Assembly: GCF_051020975.1 (NCBI RefSeq)
Contig: NW_027478162.1
Location: forward strand, 21,328,001 to 21,392,000
DNA from: Osmia lignaria lignaria
Taxonomy: Eukaryota > Arthropoda > Insecta > Hymenoptera > Megachilidae
Length of the DNA: 64,000 bases
Reading direction: 5' to 3'
A model generated the notes under the pieces. That model had not been told where the DNA came from. It was given only the letters and a program-made list of their open reading frames with translations, and searched no databases. The translations under genes were made by a program, and so were the position numbers. Of the stretch, positions 13,839 through 26,337 are shown piece after piece. Position 1 is the stretch's first letter. Each line of letters starts with the position of its first letter.

Positions 13839-15769
13839 TTGCAGATTTATCTCAAGGGAAGGGGCCTGGCGGACATATTTCGAGATATTTCTTCTTCTTG
13901 TTGTTCTTCTTCTGCACAGCTAAGCTGGAAGTGGCATTTCCAGCTCGCAATAGTGCAGAGTTATCCCAAAGAAAGGGGCCACGGTGTTTCTGTATCTCTA
14001 TTATGTTGGTGCGGCTTCGGCACTTTTAAATATCTCGATATATCTCGAAAACTACGCTTCTGATCAAAAAATATCATAGAACATAAATTGTAGGAAACAT
14101 AATTCTCTACGAAAAAGGTCTCTTAACATTTTGCCATAGCTCGCTTCGTTTCCGAGATATTTGCAGATTTATCTCAAGGGAAGGGTCCTGATGGACATAT
14201 TTCGAGATATTTCTTCTTCTTGTTGTTCTTCTTCTGCACAGCTAAACTGGAAGTGGCATTTCCAGCTCGCAATCGTGCAGAGTAATCTCAAAGAAAGGGG
14301 CCACGGTGTTTCTGTATCTCTATTATGTTGGTGGGGCTTCGGAACTTTTAAATATCTTGATATATCTCGAGAACTACGCCTCTGATCGAAAAATATCATA
14401 GAACATAAAAAGTAGGAAACTGAATTCTCTACAAAAAAGGTCTCTTAACGTTTTGCAATAGCTCGCTTCGTTTCCGAGATATTTGCAGATTTATCTCAAG
14501 GGAAGGGTCCTGACGGACATATTTCGAGATATTTCTTCTTCTTGTTGTTCTTCTTCTGCACAGCTAAACTGGAAGTGGCATTTCCAGCTCGCAATAGTGC
14601 AGAGTTATCCCAAAGAAAGGGGCCACGGTGTTTCTGTATCTCTATTATGTTGGTGCGGCTTCGGCACTTTTAAATATCTCGATATATCTCGAAAACTACG
14701 CTTCTGATCAAAAAATATCATAGAACATAAATTGTAGGAAACATAATTCTCTACGAAAAAGGTCTCTTAACATTTTGCCATAGCTCGCTTCGTTTCCGAG
14801 ATATTTGCAGATTTATCTCAAGGGAAGGGTCCTGATGGACATATTTCGAGATATTTCTTCTTCTTGTTGTTCTTCTTCTGCACAGCTAAACTGGAAGTGG
14901 CATTTCCAGCTCGCAATCGTGCAGAGTAATCTCAAAGAAAGGGGCCACGGTGTTTCTGTATCTCTATTATGTTGGTGGGGCTTCGGAACTTTTAAATATC
15001 TTGATATATCTCGAGAACTACGCCTCTGATCGAAAAATATCATAGAACATAAAAAGTAGGAAACTGAATTCTCTACAAAAAAGGTCTCTTAACATTTTGC
15101 CATAGCTCGCTTCGTTTCCGAGATATTTGCAGATTTATCTCAAGGGAAGGGGCAGACGGACATATTTCGAGATATTTCTTCTTCTTGTTGTTCTTCTTCT
15201 GCACAGCTAAGCTGGAAGTGGCATTTGCAGCTCGCAATAGTGCAGAGTTATCTCAAAGAAAGGGGCCACGGTGTTCCTGTACCTCTATTATGTTGGTGCA
15301 GCTTCGGAGCTTTTAAATATCTTGATATATCTCGAGAACTACGCATCTGATCAAAAAATATCATAGAACATAAAAAGTAGGAAACTTAATTCTCTACAAA
15401 AAAGGTCTCTTAACGTTTTGCAATAGCTCGCTTCGTTTCCGAGATATTTGCAGATTTATCTCAAGGGAAGGGTCCTGACGGACATATTTCGAGATATTTC
15501 TTCTTCTTGTTGTTCTTCTTCTGCACAGCTAAACTGGAAGTGGCATTTCCAGCTCGCAATAGTGCAGAGTTATCCCAAAGAAAGGGGCCACGGTGTTTCT
15601 GTATCTCTATTATGTTGGTGCGGCTTCGGAACTTTTAAATATCTTGATATATCTTGAGAACTACGCATCTGATCAAAAAATATCATAGAACATAAAAAGT
15701 AGGAAACCTAATTCTCTACAAAAAAGGTCTCTTAACATTTTGCCATAGCTCGCTTCGTTTCCGAGATAT
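13839..15769 (+). repeat. Six-monomer higher-order unit, extra third copy
   Basis: Repeats 11909-13838 in subtype order but has no equivalent after the left copy. Its fifth monomer (15127) reads GGGGCAGACGG. Its sixth (15448) has the full four-T run that the sixth monomer of copy 2 lacks, plus a private ATCTTGAGAAC. It is therefore not a simple recent copy of its left neighbour. Confidence 0.86.
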
Positions 15770-15870
15770 TTGCAGATTTATCTCAAGGGAAGGGGCCTGG
15801 CGGACATATTTCGAGATATTTCTTCTTCTTGTTGTTCTTCTTCTGCACAGCTAAGCTGGAAGTGGCATTT

Positions 15871-18800
15871 GCGGCTCGCACTAGTGCAGAGTTATCTCAA
15901 AGAAAGGGGCCACGGTGTTTCTGTATCTCTATTATGTTGGTGCGGCTTCGGAACTTTTAAATATCTCGATATATCTCGAAAACTACGCTTCTGATCAAAA
16001 AATATCATAGAACATAAATTGTAGGAAACATAATTCTCTACAAAAAAGGTCTCTTAACATTTTGCCATAGCTCGCTTCGTTTCCGAGATATTTGCAGATT
16101 TATCTCAAGGGAAGGGGCCTGACGGACATATTTCGAGATATTTCTTCTTCTTGTTGTTCTTCTTCTGCACAGCTAAGCTGGAAGTGGCATTTGCAGCTCG
16201 CAATAGTGCAGAGTTACCTCAAAGAAAGGGGCCACGGTGTTTCTGTATCTCTATTATGTTGGTGCGGCTTCGGAAGTTTTAAATATCTTGATATATCTCG
16301 AGAACTACGCATCTGATCAAAAAATATCATACAACATAAAAAGTAGGAAACTTAATTCTCTACAAAAAAGGTCTCTTAACGTTTTGCAATAGCTCGCTTC
16401 GTTTCCGAGATATTTGCAGATTTATCTCAAGGGAAGGGTCCTGACGGACATATTTCGAGATATTTCTTCTTCTTGTTGTTCTTCTTCTGCACAGCTAAAC
16501 TGGAAGTGGCATTTCCAGCTCGCAATAGTGCAGAGTTATCTCAAAGAAAGGGGCCACGGTGTTTCTGTATCTCTATTATGTTGGTGCGGCTTCGGAACTT
16601 TTAAATATCTTGATATATCTCGAGAACTACGCATCTGATCAAAAAATATCATAGAACATAAAAAGTAGGAAACTTAATTCTCTACAAAAAAGGTCTCTTA
16701 ACATTTTGCCATAGCTCTCTTCGTTTCCGAGATATTTGCAGATTTATCTCAAGGGAAGGGGCCTGACGGACATATTTCGAGATACTTCTTCTTCTTGTTG
16801 TTCTTCTTCTGCACAGCTAAGCTGGAAGTGGCATTTGCAGCTCGCAATAGTGCAGAGTTATCTCAAAGAAAGGGGCCACGGTGTTTCTGTATCTCTATTA
16901 TGTTGGTGCGGCTGCGGAACTTTTAAATATCTTAATATATCTCGAGAACTACGCATCTGATCAAAAAATATCATAGAACATAAAAAGTAGGAAACTTAAT
17001 TCTCTACAAAAAAGGTCTCTTAACATTTTGCCATAGCTCGCTTCGTTTCCGAGATATTTGCAGATTTATCTCAAGGGAAGGGGCCTAACGGACATATTTC
17101 GAGATATTTCTTCTTCTTGTTGTTCTTCTTCTGCACAGCTAAGCTGGAAGTGGCATTTCCAGCTCGCAATAGTGCAGAGTTATCTCAGAGAAAGGAGCCA
17201 CGGTGTTTCTGTATCTCTATTATGTTGGTGCGGCTTCGGAACTTTTAAATATCTTGATATATCTCGAGAACTACGCGTCTGATCAAAAAATATCATAAAA
17301 CATAAAAAGTAGGAAACATAATTCTGTACAAAAAAGGTCTCTTAACATTTTGCCATAGCTCGCATCGTTTCCGAGATATTTGCAGATTTATCTCAAGGGA
17401 AGGGGCCTGACGGACATATTTCGAGATATTTCTTCTTCTTGTTGTTCTTCTTCTGCACAGCTAAGCTGGAAGTGGCATTTACAGCTCGCAATAGTGCAGA
17501 GTTATCTCAAAGAAAGGGGCCACGGTGTTTCTGTATCTCTATTATGTTGGTGCGGCTTCGGAACCTTTAAATATCTTGATATATCTCGAGAACTACGCAT
17601 CTCATCAAAAAATATCATAGAACATAAAAAGTAGGAAACTTAATTCTCTACAAAAAAGGTCTCTTAACATTTTGCCGTAGCTCGCTTCGTTTCCGAGATA
17701 TTTGCAGATTTATCTCAAGGGAAGGGGCCTGACGGACATATTTCGAGATATTTCTTCTTCTCGTTGTTCTTCTTCTGCACAGCTAAGCTGTAAGTGGCAT
17801 TTGCGGCTCGCGCTAGTGCAGAGTTATCTCAAAGAAAGGGGCCACGGTGTTTCTGTATATCTATTATGTTGGTGCGGCTTCGGAACTTTTAAATATCTTG
17901 ATATATCTCGAGAACTACGCATCTCATCAAAAAATATCATAGAACATAAAAAGTAGGAAACTTAATTCTCTACAAAAAAGATCTCTTAACATTTTGCCAT
18001 AGCTCGCTTCGTTTCCGAGATATTTGCAGATTTATCTCAAGGGAAGGGGCCTGACGGACATATTTCGAGATATTTCTTCTTCTCGTTGTTCTTCTTCTGC
18101 ACAGCTAAGCTGTAAGTGGCATTTGCGGCTCGCGCTAGTGCAGAGTTATCTCAAAGAAAGGGGCCACGGTGTTTCTGTATCTCTATTATGTTGGTGCGGT
18201 TTCGGAACTTTTAAATATCTTGATATATCTCGAGAACTACGCATCTGATCAAAAAATATCATAGAACATAAAAAGTAGGAAACATAATTCTGTACAAAAA
18301 AGGTCTCCTAAGATTTTGCCATAGCTCGCTTCGTTTCAGAGATATTTGCAGATTTATCTCAAGGGAAGGGGCCTCACGGACATATTTCGAGATATTTCTT
18401 CTTCTTGTTGTTCTTCTTCTGCACAGCTAAGCTGGAAGTGGCATTTGCAGCTCGCAATAGTGCAGAGATGTCTCAAAGAAAGGGGCCACGGTGTTTCTGT
18501 ATCTCTATTATGTTGGTGCGGCTTCGGAACTTTTAAATATCTTGATATATCTCGAGAACTACGCGTCTGATCAAAAAATATCATAGAACATAAAAAGTAG
18601 GAAACATAATTCTGTACAAAAAAGGTCTCCTAACATTTTGCCATAGCTCGCTTCGTTTCCGAGATATTTGCAGATTTATCTCAAGGGAAGGGGCCTGACG
18701 GACATATTTCGAGATATTTCTTCTTCTTGTTGTTCTTCTTCTGCACAGCTAAGCTGGAAGTGGCATTTGCGGCTCGCACTAGTGCACAGTTATCTCAAAG

Positions 18801-21800
18801 AAAGGGGCCACGGTGTTTCTGTATCTCTATTATGTTGGTGCGGCTTCGGAACTTTTAAGTATCTCGATATATCTCGAAAACTACGCTTCTGATCAAAAAA
18901 TATCATAGAACATAAAAAGTAGGAAACTTAATTCTCTACAAAAAAGATCTCTTAACATTTTGCCATAGCTCGCTTCGTTTCCGAGATATTTGCAGATTTA
19001 TCTCAAGGGAAGGGGCCTGACGGACATATTTCGAGATATTTCTCCTTCTCGTTGTTCTTCTTCTGCACAGCTAAGCTGTAAGTGGCATTTGCGGCTCGCG
19101 CTAGTGCAGAGTTATCTCAAAGAAAGGGGCCACGGTGTTTCTGTATCTCTATTATGTTGGTGCGGCTTCGGAACTTTTAAATATCTTGATATATCTCGAG
19201 AACTACGCATCTGATCAAAAAATATCATAGAACATAAAAAGTAGGAAACTTAATTCTCTACAAAAAAGGTCTCTTAACATTTTGCCATAGCTCTCTTCGT
19301 TTCCGAGATATTTCCAGATTTATCTCAAGGGAAGGGGCCTCACGGACATATTTCGAGATATTTCTTCTTCTTGTTGTTCTTCTTCTGCACAGCTAAACTG
19401 GAAGTGGCATTTCCAGCTCGCAATAGTGCAGAGTTATCTCAGAGAAAGGAGCCACGGTGTTTCTGTATCTCTATTATGTTGGTGCGGCTTCGGAACTTTT
19501 AAATATCTTGATATATCTCGAGAACTACGCGTCTGTTCAAAAAATATCATAAAACATAAAAAGTAGGAAACATAATTCTGTACAAAAAAGGTCTCTTAAC
19601 ATTTTGCCATAGCTCGCATCGTTTCCGAGATATTTGCAGATTTATCTCAAGGGAAGGGGCCTGACGGACATATTTCGAGATATTTCTTCTTCTTGTTGTT
19701 CTTCTTCTGCACAGCTAAGCTGGAAGTGGCATTTACAGCTCGCAATAGTGCAGAGTTATCTCAAAGAAAGGGGCCACGGTGTTTCTGTATCTCTATTATG
19801 TTGGTGCGGCTTCGGAACCTTTAAATATCTTGATATATCTCGAGAACTACGCATCTGATCAAAAAATATCATAGAACATAAAAAGTAGGAAACTTAATTC
19901 TCTACAAAAAAGGTCTCTTAACATTTTGCCGTAGCTCGCTTCGTTTCCGAGATATTTGCAGATTTATCTCAACGGAAGGGGCCTGACGGACATATTTCGA
20001 GATATTTCTTCTTCTCGTTGTTCTTCTTCTGCACAGCTAAGCTGGAAGTGGCATTTGCAGCTCGCAATAGTGCAGAGATATCTCAAAGAAAGGGGCCACG
20101 GTGTTTCTGTATCTCTATTATGTTGGTGCGGCTTCGGAACTTTTAAATATCTTGATATATCTCGACAACTACGCGTCTGATCAAAAAATATCATAGAACA
20201 TAAAAAGTAGGAAACATAATTCTGTACAAAAAATGTCTCCTAACATTTTGCCATAGCTCGCTTCGTTTCCGAGATATTTGCAGATTTATCTCAAGGGAAG
20301 GGGCCTGACGGACATATTTCGAGATATTTCTTCTTCTTGTTGTTCTTCTTCTGCAAAGCTAAGCTGGAAGTGGCATTTGCGGCTCGCACTAGTGCACAGT
20401 TATCTCAAAGAAAGGGGCCACGGTGTTTCTGTATCTCTATTATGTTGGTGCGGCTTCGGAACTTTTAAGTATCTCGATATATCTCGAAAACTACGCTTCT
20501 GATCAAAAAATATCATAGAACATAAAAAGTAGGAAACTTAATTCTCTACAAAAAAGATCTCTTAACATTTTGCCATAGCTCGCTTCGTTTCCGAGATATT
20601 TGCAGATTTATCTCAAGGGAAGGGGCCTGACGGACATATTTCGAGATATTTCTTCTTCTCGTTGTTCTTCTTCTGCACAGCTAAGCTGTAAGTGGCATTT
20701 GCGGCTCGCGCTAGTGCAGAGTTATCTCAAAGAAAGGGGCCACGGTGTTTCTGTATCTCTATTATGTTGGTGCGGCTTCGGAACTTTTAAATATCTTGAT
20801 ATATCTCGAGAACTACGCATCTGATCAAAAAATATCATAGAACATAAAAAGTAGGAAACTTAATTCTCTACAAAAAAGATCTCTTAACATTTTGCCATAG
20901 CTCGCTTCGTTTCCGAGATATTTGCAGATTTATCTCAAGGGAAGGGGCCTGACGGACATATTTCGAGATACTTCTTCTTCTTGTTGTTCTTCTTCTGCAC
21001 AGCTAAGCTGGAAGTGGCATTTGCAGCTCGCAATAGTGCAGAGTTATCTCAAAGAAAGGGGCCACGGTGTTTCTGTATCTCTATTATGTTGGTGCGGCTG
21101 CGGAACTTTTAAATATCTTAATATATCTCGAGAACTACGCATCTGATCAAAAAATATCATAGAACATAAAAAGTAGGAAACTTAATTCTCTACAAAAAAG
21201 GTCTCTTAACATTTTGCCATAGCTCGCTTCGTTTCCGAGATAGTTGCAGATTTATCTCAAGGGAAGGGGCCTAACGGACATATTTCGAGATATTTCTTCT
21301 TCTCGTTGTTCTTCTTCTGCACAGCTAAGCTGTAAGTGGCATTTGCGGCTCGCGCTAGTGCAGAGTTATCTCAAAGAAAGGGGCCACGGTGTTTCTGTAT
21401 CTCTATTATGTTGGTGCGGCTTCGGAACTTTTAAATATCTTGATATATCTCGAGAACTACGCATCTGATCAAAAAATATCATAGAACATAAAAAGTAGGA
21501 AACTTAATTCTCTACAAAAAAGATCTCTTAACATTTTGCCATAGCTCGCTTCGTTTCCGAGATATTTGCATATTTATCTCAAGGGAAGGGGCCTGACGGA
21601 CATATTTCGAGATATTTCTTCTTCTTGTTGTTCTTCTTCTGCACAGCTAAGCTGGAAGCGGCATTTGCGGCTCGCACTAGTGCAGAGTTATCTCAAAGAA
21701 TGGGGCCACGGTGTTTCTGTATCTCTGTTATGTTGGTGCGGTTTCGGAACTTTTAAATATCTTGATATATCTCGAGAACTACGCATCTGATCAAAAAATA

Positions 21801-21829
21801 TCATAGAACATAAATTGTAGGAAACATAA
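15871..21829 (+). repeat. Mosaic satellite zone with short block copies
   Basis: About 18 monomers without one dominant higher-order period. Three local copies are visible: 16719-17117 again at 20905-21303 (offset 4186, 13 monomers), about 17150-17790 again at 19404-20044 (offset 2254, 7 monomers), and about 18430-19267 again at 20040-20877 (offset 1610, 5 monomers). A subtype with TTCTCGTTG, GCTGTAAG and CGCGCTAG is concentrated here (17702, 18024, 18990, 20600, 21244). No gene or foreign insertion interrupts it. Confidence 0.8.
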
Positions 21830-24083
21830 TTCTCTACAAAAAAGGTCTCTTAACATTTTGCCATAGCTCGCATCGTTTCCGAGATATTTGCAGATATATC
21901 TCAAGGGCAGGGGCCTGACGGACATATTTCGAGATATTTCTTCTTCTTGTTGTTCTTCTTCTGCACAGCTAAACTGGAAGTGGCATTTCCAGGTCGCAAT
22001 CGTGCAGAGTTATCTCAAAGAAAGGGGCCACGGTGTTTCTGTATCTCTATTATGTTGGTGCGGCTTCGGAACTTTTAAATATCTTGATATATCTCGAGAA
22101 CTACGCCTCTGATCGAAAAATATCGTAGAACATAAAAAGTAGGAAACTTAATTTTCTACAAAAAAGGTCTCTTAACATTTTGCCATAGCTCGCTTCGTTT
22201 CCGAGATATTTGCAGATTTATCTCAAGAGAAGGGGCCTGACGGACATATTTCGAGATATTTCTTCTTCTTGTTGTTCTTCTTCTGCACAGCTAAGCTGGA
22301 AGTGGCATTTGCAGCGCGCAATAGTGCAGATTTATCTCAAAGAAAGGGGCCACGGTGTTTCTGTATCTCTATTATGTTGGTGCGGCTTCGGAACTTTTAA
22401 ATATCTCGATATATCTCGAAAACTACGCTTCTGATCAAAAAATATCATAGAACATAAATTGTAGGAAACATAATTCTCTACAAAAAACGTCTCTTAACAT
22501 TTTGCCATAGCTCGCTTCGTTTCCGAGATATTTGCAGATTCAGCTCAAAGGAACTGGCCTGACGGACATATTTCGAGATATTTCTTCTTCTTGTTGTTCT
22601 TCCTCTGCACAGCTAAGCTGGAAGTGGCATTTGCAGCTCGCAATAGTGCAGAGTTATCTCAAAGAAAGGGGCCACGGTGTTTCTGTATCTCTATTATGTT
22701 GGTGCGGCTTCGGAACTTTTAAATATCTCGATATATCTCGAAAACTACGCTTCTGATCAAAAAATATCATAGAACATAAATTGTAGGAAACATAATTCTC
22801 TACAAAAAACGTCTCTTAACATTTTGCCATAGCTCGCTTCGTTTCCGAGATATTTGCAGATTCAGCTCAAAGGAACTGGCCTGACGGACATATTTCGAGA
22901 TATTTCTTCTTCTTGTTGTTCTTCCTCTGCACAGCTAAGCTGGAAGTGGCATTTGCAGCTCGCAATAGTGCAGAGTTATCTCAAAGAAAGGGGCCACGGT
23001 GTTTCTGTATCTCTATTATGTTGGTGCGGCTTCGGAACTTTTAAATATCTTGATATATCTCGAGAACTACGCATCTGATCAAAAAATATCATAGAACATA
23101 AAAAGTAGGAAACTTAATTCTCTACAAAAAAGGTCTCTTAACATTTTGCCATAGCTCGCTTCGTTTCCGAGATATTTGCAGATATATCTCAAGGGAAGGG
23201 GCCTGCCGGACATATTTCGCGATATTTCTTCTTCTTGTTGTTCTTCTTCTGCACAGCTAAGCTGGAAGTGGCATTTACAGCTCGCAATAGTGCAGAGTTA
23301 TCTCAAAGAAAGGGGCCACGGTGTTTCTGTATCTCTATTATGTTGGTGCTGCTTCGGAACTTTTAAATATCTTGATATATCTCGAGAACTACGCATCTGA
23401 TCAAAAAATATCATAGAACATGAAAAGTAGGAAACTTCATTCTCTACAAAAAAGGTCTCTTAACATTTTGCCATAGCTCGCTTCGTTCCCGAGATATTTG
23501 CAGATTTATCTCAAGGGAAGGGGCCTGACCGACATATTTCGAGATATTTCTTCTTCTTGTTGTTCTTCTTCTGCACAGCTAAGCTGGAAGTGGCATTTGC
23601 GGCTCGCACTAGTGCAGAGTTATCTCAAAGAAAGGGGCCACGGTGTTTCTGTATCTCTATTATGTTGGTGCGGCTTCGGAACTTTTAAATATCTCGATAT
23701 ATCTCGAAAACTACGCTTCTGACCAAAAAATATCATAGAACCTAAATTGTAGGAAACATAATTCTCTACAAAAAAGGTCTCTTAACATTTTGCCATAGCT
23801 CGCTTCGTTTCCGAGATATTTGCAGATATATCTCAAGGGAAGGGGCCTGACGGACATATTTCGAGATATTTCTTCTTCTTGTTGTTCTTCTTCTGCACAG
23901 CTAAGCTGGAAGTGGCATTTACAGCTCGCAATAGTGCAGAGTTATCTCAAAGAAAGGGGCCACGGTGTTTCTGTATCTCTATTATGTTGCTGCTGCTTCG
24001 GAACTTTTAAATATCTTGATATATCTCGAGAACTACGCATCTGATCAAAAAATATCATAGAGCATGAAAAGTAGGAAACTTAA
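21830..24083 (+). repeat. Seven-monomer higher-order unit, copy 1
   Basis: Monomers starting 21888, 22210, 22532, 22854, 23176, 23498 and 23820 are repeated in the same order 2254 bp later. Shared private variants include CTCGCATCGTTTCC and AAGGGCAGGGG in the first, GTGCAGATTTATC in the second, CTGCCGGAC and TTTCGCGATA in the fifth, CTGACCGAC in the sixth, and TTGCTGCTGC with AGAGCATG in the seventh. Confidence 0.92.
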
Positions 24084-26337
24084 TTCTCTACAAAAAAGGT
24101 CTCTTAACATTTTGCCATAGCTCGCATCGTTTCCGAGATATTTGCAGATATATCTCAAGGGCAGGGGCCTGACGGACATATTTCGAGATATTTCTTCTTC
24201 TTGTTGTTCTTCTTCTGCACAGCTAAACTGGAAGTGGCATTTCCAGGTCGCAATCGTGCAGAGTTATCTCAAAGAAAGGGGCCACGGTGTTTCTGTATCT
24301 CTATTATGTTGGTGCGGCTTCGGAACTTTTAAATATCTTGATATATCTCGAGAACTACGCCTCTGATCGAAAAATATCGTAGAACATAAAAAGTAGGAAA
24401 CTTAATTTTCTACAAAAAAGGTCTCTTAACATTTTGCCATAGCTCGCTTCGTTTCCGAGATATTTGCAGATTTATCTCAAGAGAAGGGGCCTGACGGACA
24501 TATTTCGAGATATTTCTTCTTCTTGTTGTTCTTCTTCTGCACAGCTAAGCTGGAAGTGGCATTTGCAGCGCGCAATAGTGCAGATTTATCTCAAAGAAAG
24601 GGGCCACGGTGTTTCTGTATCTCTATTATGTTGGTGCGGCTTCGGAACTTTTAAATATCTCGATATATCTCGAAAACTACGCTTCTGATCAAAAAATATC
24701 ATAGAACATAAATTGTAGGAAACATAATTCTCTACAAAAAACGTCTCTTAACATTTTGCCATAGCTCGCTTCGTTTCCGAGATATTTGCAGATTCAGCTC
24801 AAAGGAACTGGCCTGACGGACATATTTCGAGATATTTCTTCTTCTTGTTGTTCTTCCTCTGCACAGCTAAGCTGGAAGTGGCATTTGCAGCTCGCAATAG
24901 TGCAGAGTTATCTCAAAGAAAGGGGCCACGGTGTTTCTGTATCTCTATTATGTTGGTGCGGCTTCGGAACTTTTAAATATCTCGATATATCTCGAAAACT
25001 ACGCTTCTGATCAAAAAATATCATAGAACATAAATTGTAGGAAACATAATTCTCTACAAAAAACGTCTCTTAACATTTTGCCATAGCTCGCTTCGTTTCC
25101 GAGATATTTGCAGATTCAGCTCAAAGGAACTGGCCTGACGGACATATTTCGAGATATTTCTTCTTCTTGTTGTTCTTCCTCTGCACAGCTAAGCTGGAAG
25201 TGGCATTTGCAGCTCGCAATAGTGCAGAGTTATCTCAAAGAAAGGGGCCACGGTGTTTCTGTATCTCTATTATGTTGGTGCGGCTTCGGAACTTTTAAAT
25301 ATCTTGATATATCTCGAGAACTACGCATCTGATCAAAAAATATCATAGAACATAAAAAGTAGGAAACTTAATTCTCTACAAAAAAGGTCTCTTAACATTT
25401 TGCCATAGCTCGCTTCGTTTCCGAGATATTTGCAGATATATCTCAAGGGAAGGGGCCTGCCGGACATATTTCGCGATATTTCTTCTTCTTGTTGTTCTTC
25501 TTCTGCACAGCTAAGCTGGAAGTGGCATTTACAGCTCGCAATAGTGCAGAGTTATCTCAAAGAAAGGGGCCACGGTGTTTCTGTATCTCTATTATGTTGG
25601 TGCTGCTTCGGAACTTTTAAATATCTTGATATATCTCGAGAACTACGCATCTGATCAAAAAATATCATAGAACATGAAAAGTAGGAAACTTCATTCTCTA
25701 CAAAAAAGGTCTCTTAACATTTTGCCATAGCTCGCTTCGTTCCCGAGATATTTGCAGATTTATCTCAAGGGAAGGGGCCTGACCGACATATTTCGAGATA
25801 TTTCTTCTTCTTGTTGTTCTTCTTCTGCACAGCTAAGCTGGAAGTGGCATTTGCGGCTCGCACTAGTGCAGAGTTATCTCAAAGAAAGGGGCCACGGTGT
25901 TTCTGTATCTCTATTATGTTGGTGCGGCTTCGGAACTTTTAAATATCTCGATATATCTCGAAAACTACGCTTCTGACCAAAAAATATCATAGAACCTAAA
26001 TTGTAGGAAACATAATTCTCTACAAAAAAGGTCTCTTAACATTTTGCCATAGCTCGCTTCGTTTCCGAGATATTTGCAGATATATCTCAAGGGAAGGGGC
26101 CTGACGGACATATTTCGAGATATTTCTTCTTCTTGTTGTTCTTCTTCTGCACAGCTAAGCTGGAAGTGGCATTTACAGCTCGCAATAGTGCAGAGTTATC
26201 TCAAAGAAAGGGGCCACGGTGTTTCTGTATCTCTATTATGTTGCTGCTGCTTCGGAACTTTTAAATATCTTGATATATCTCGAGAACTACGCATCTGATC
26301 AAAAAATATCATAGAGCATGAAAAGTAGGAAACTTAA
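24084..26337 (+). repeat. Seven-monomer higher-order unit, copy 2
   Basis: Monomers 24142, 24464, 24786, 25108, 25430, 25752 and 26074 repeat the previous unit. The following monomer (26396) is of another subtype, so the tandem run has only two full copies. Confidence 0.92.

Larger units (their letters stand above)
8047..13939 (+). repeat. 25-monomer duplication, right copy
   Basis: Second copy of 1-5893, carrying the same private variants and the same single-base deletions (monomers 11266, 13197, 13518). After 13939 it continues with a third six-monomer unit rather than with sequence like 5894-8046, so the two copies were extended or trimmed differently after the duplication. Confidence 0.93.
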
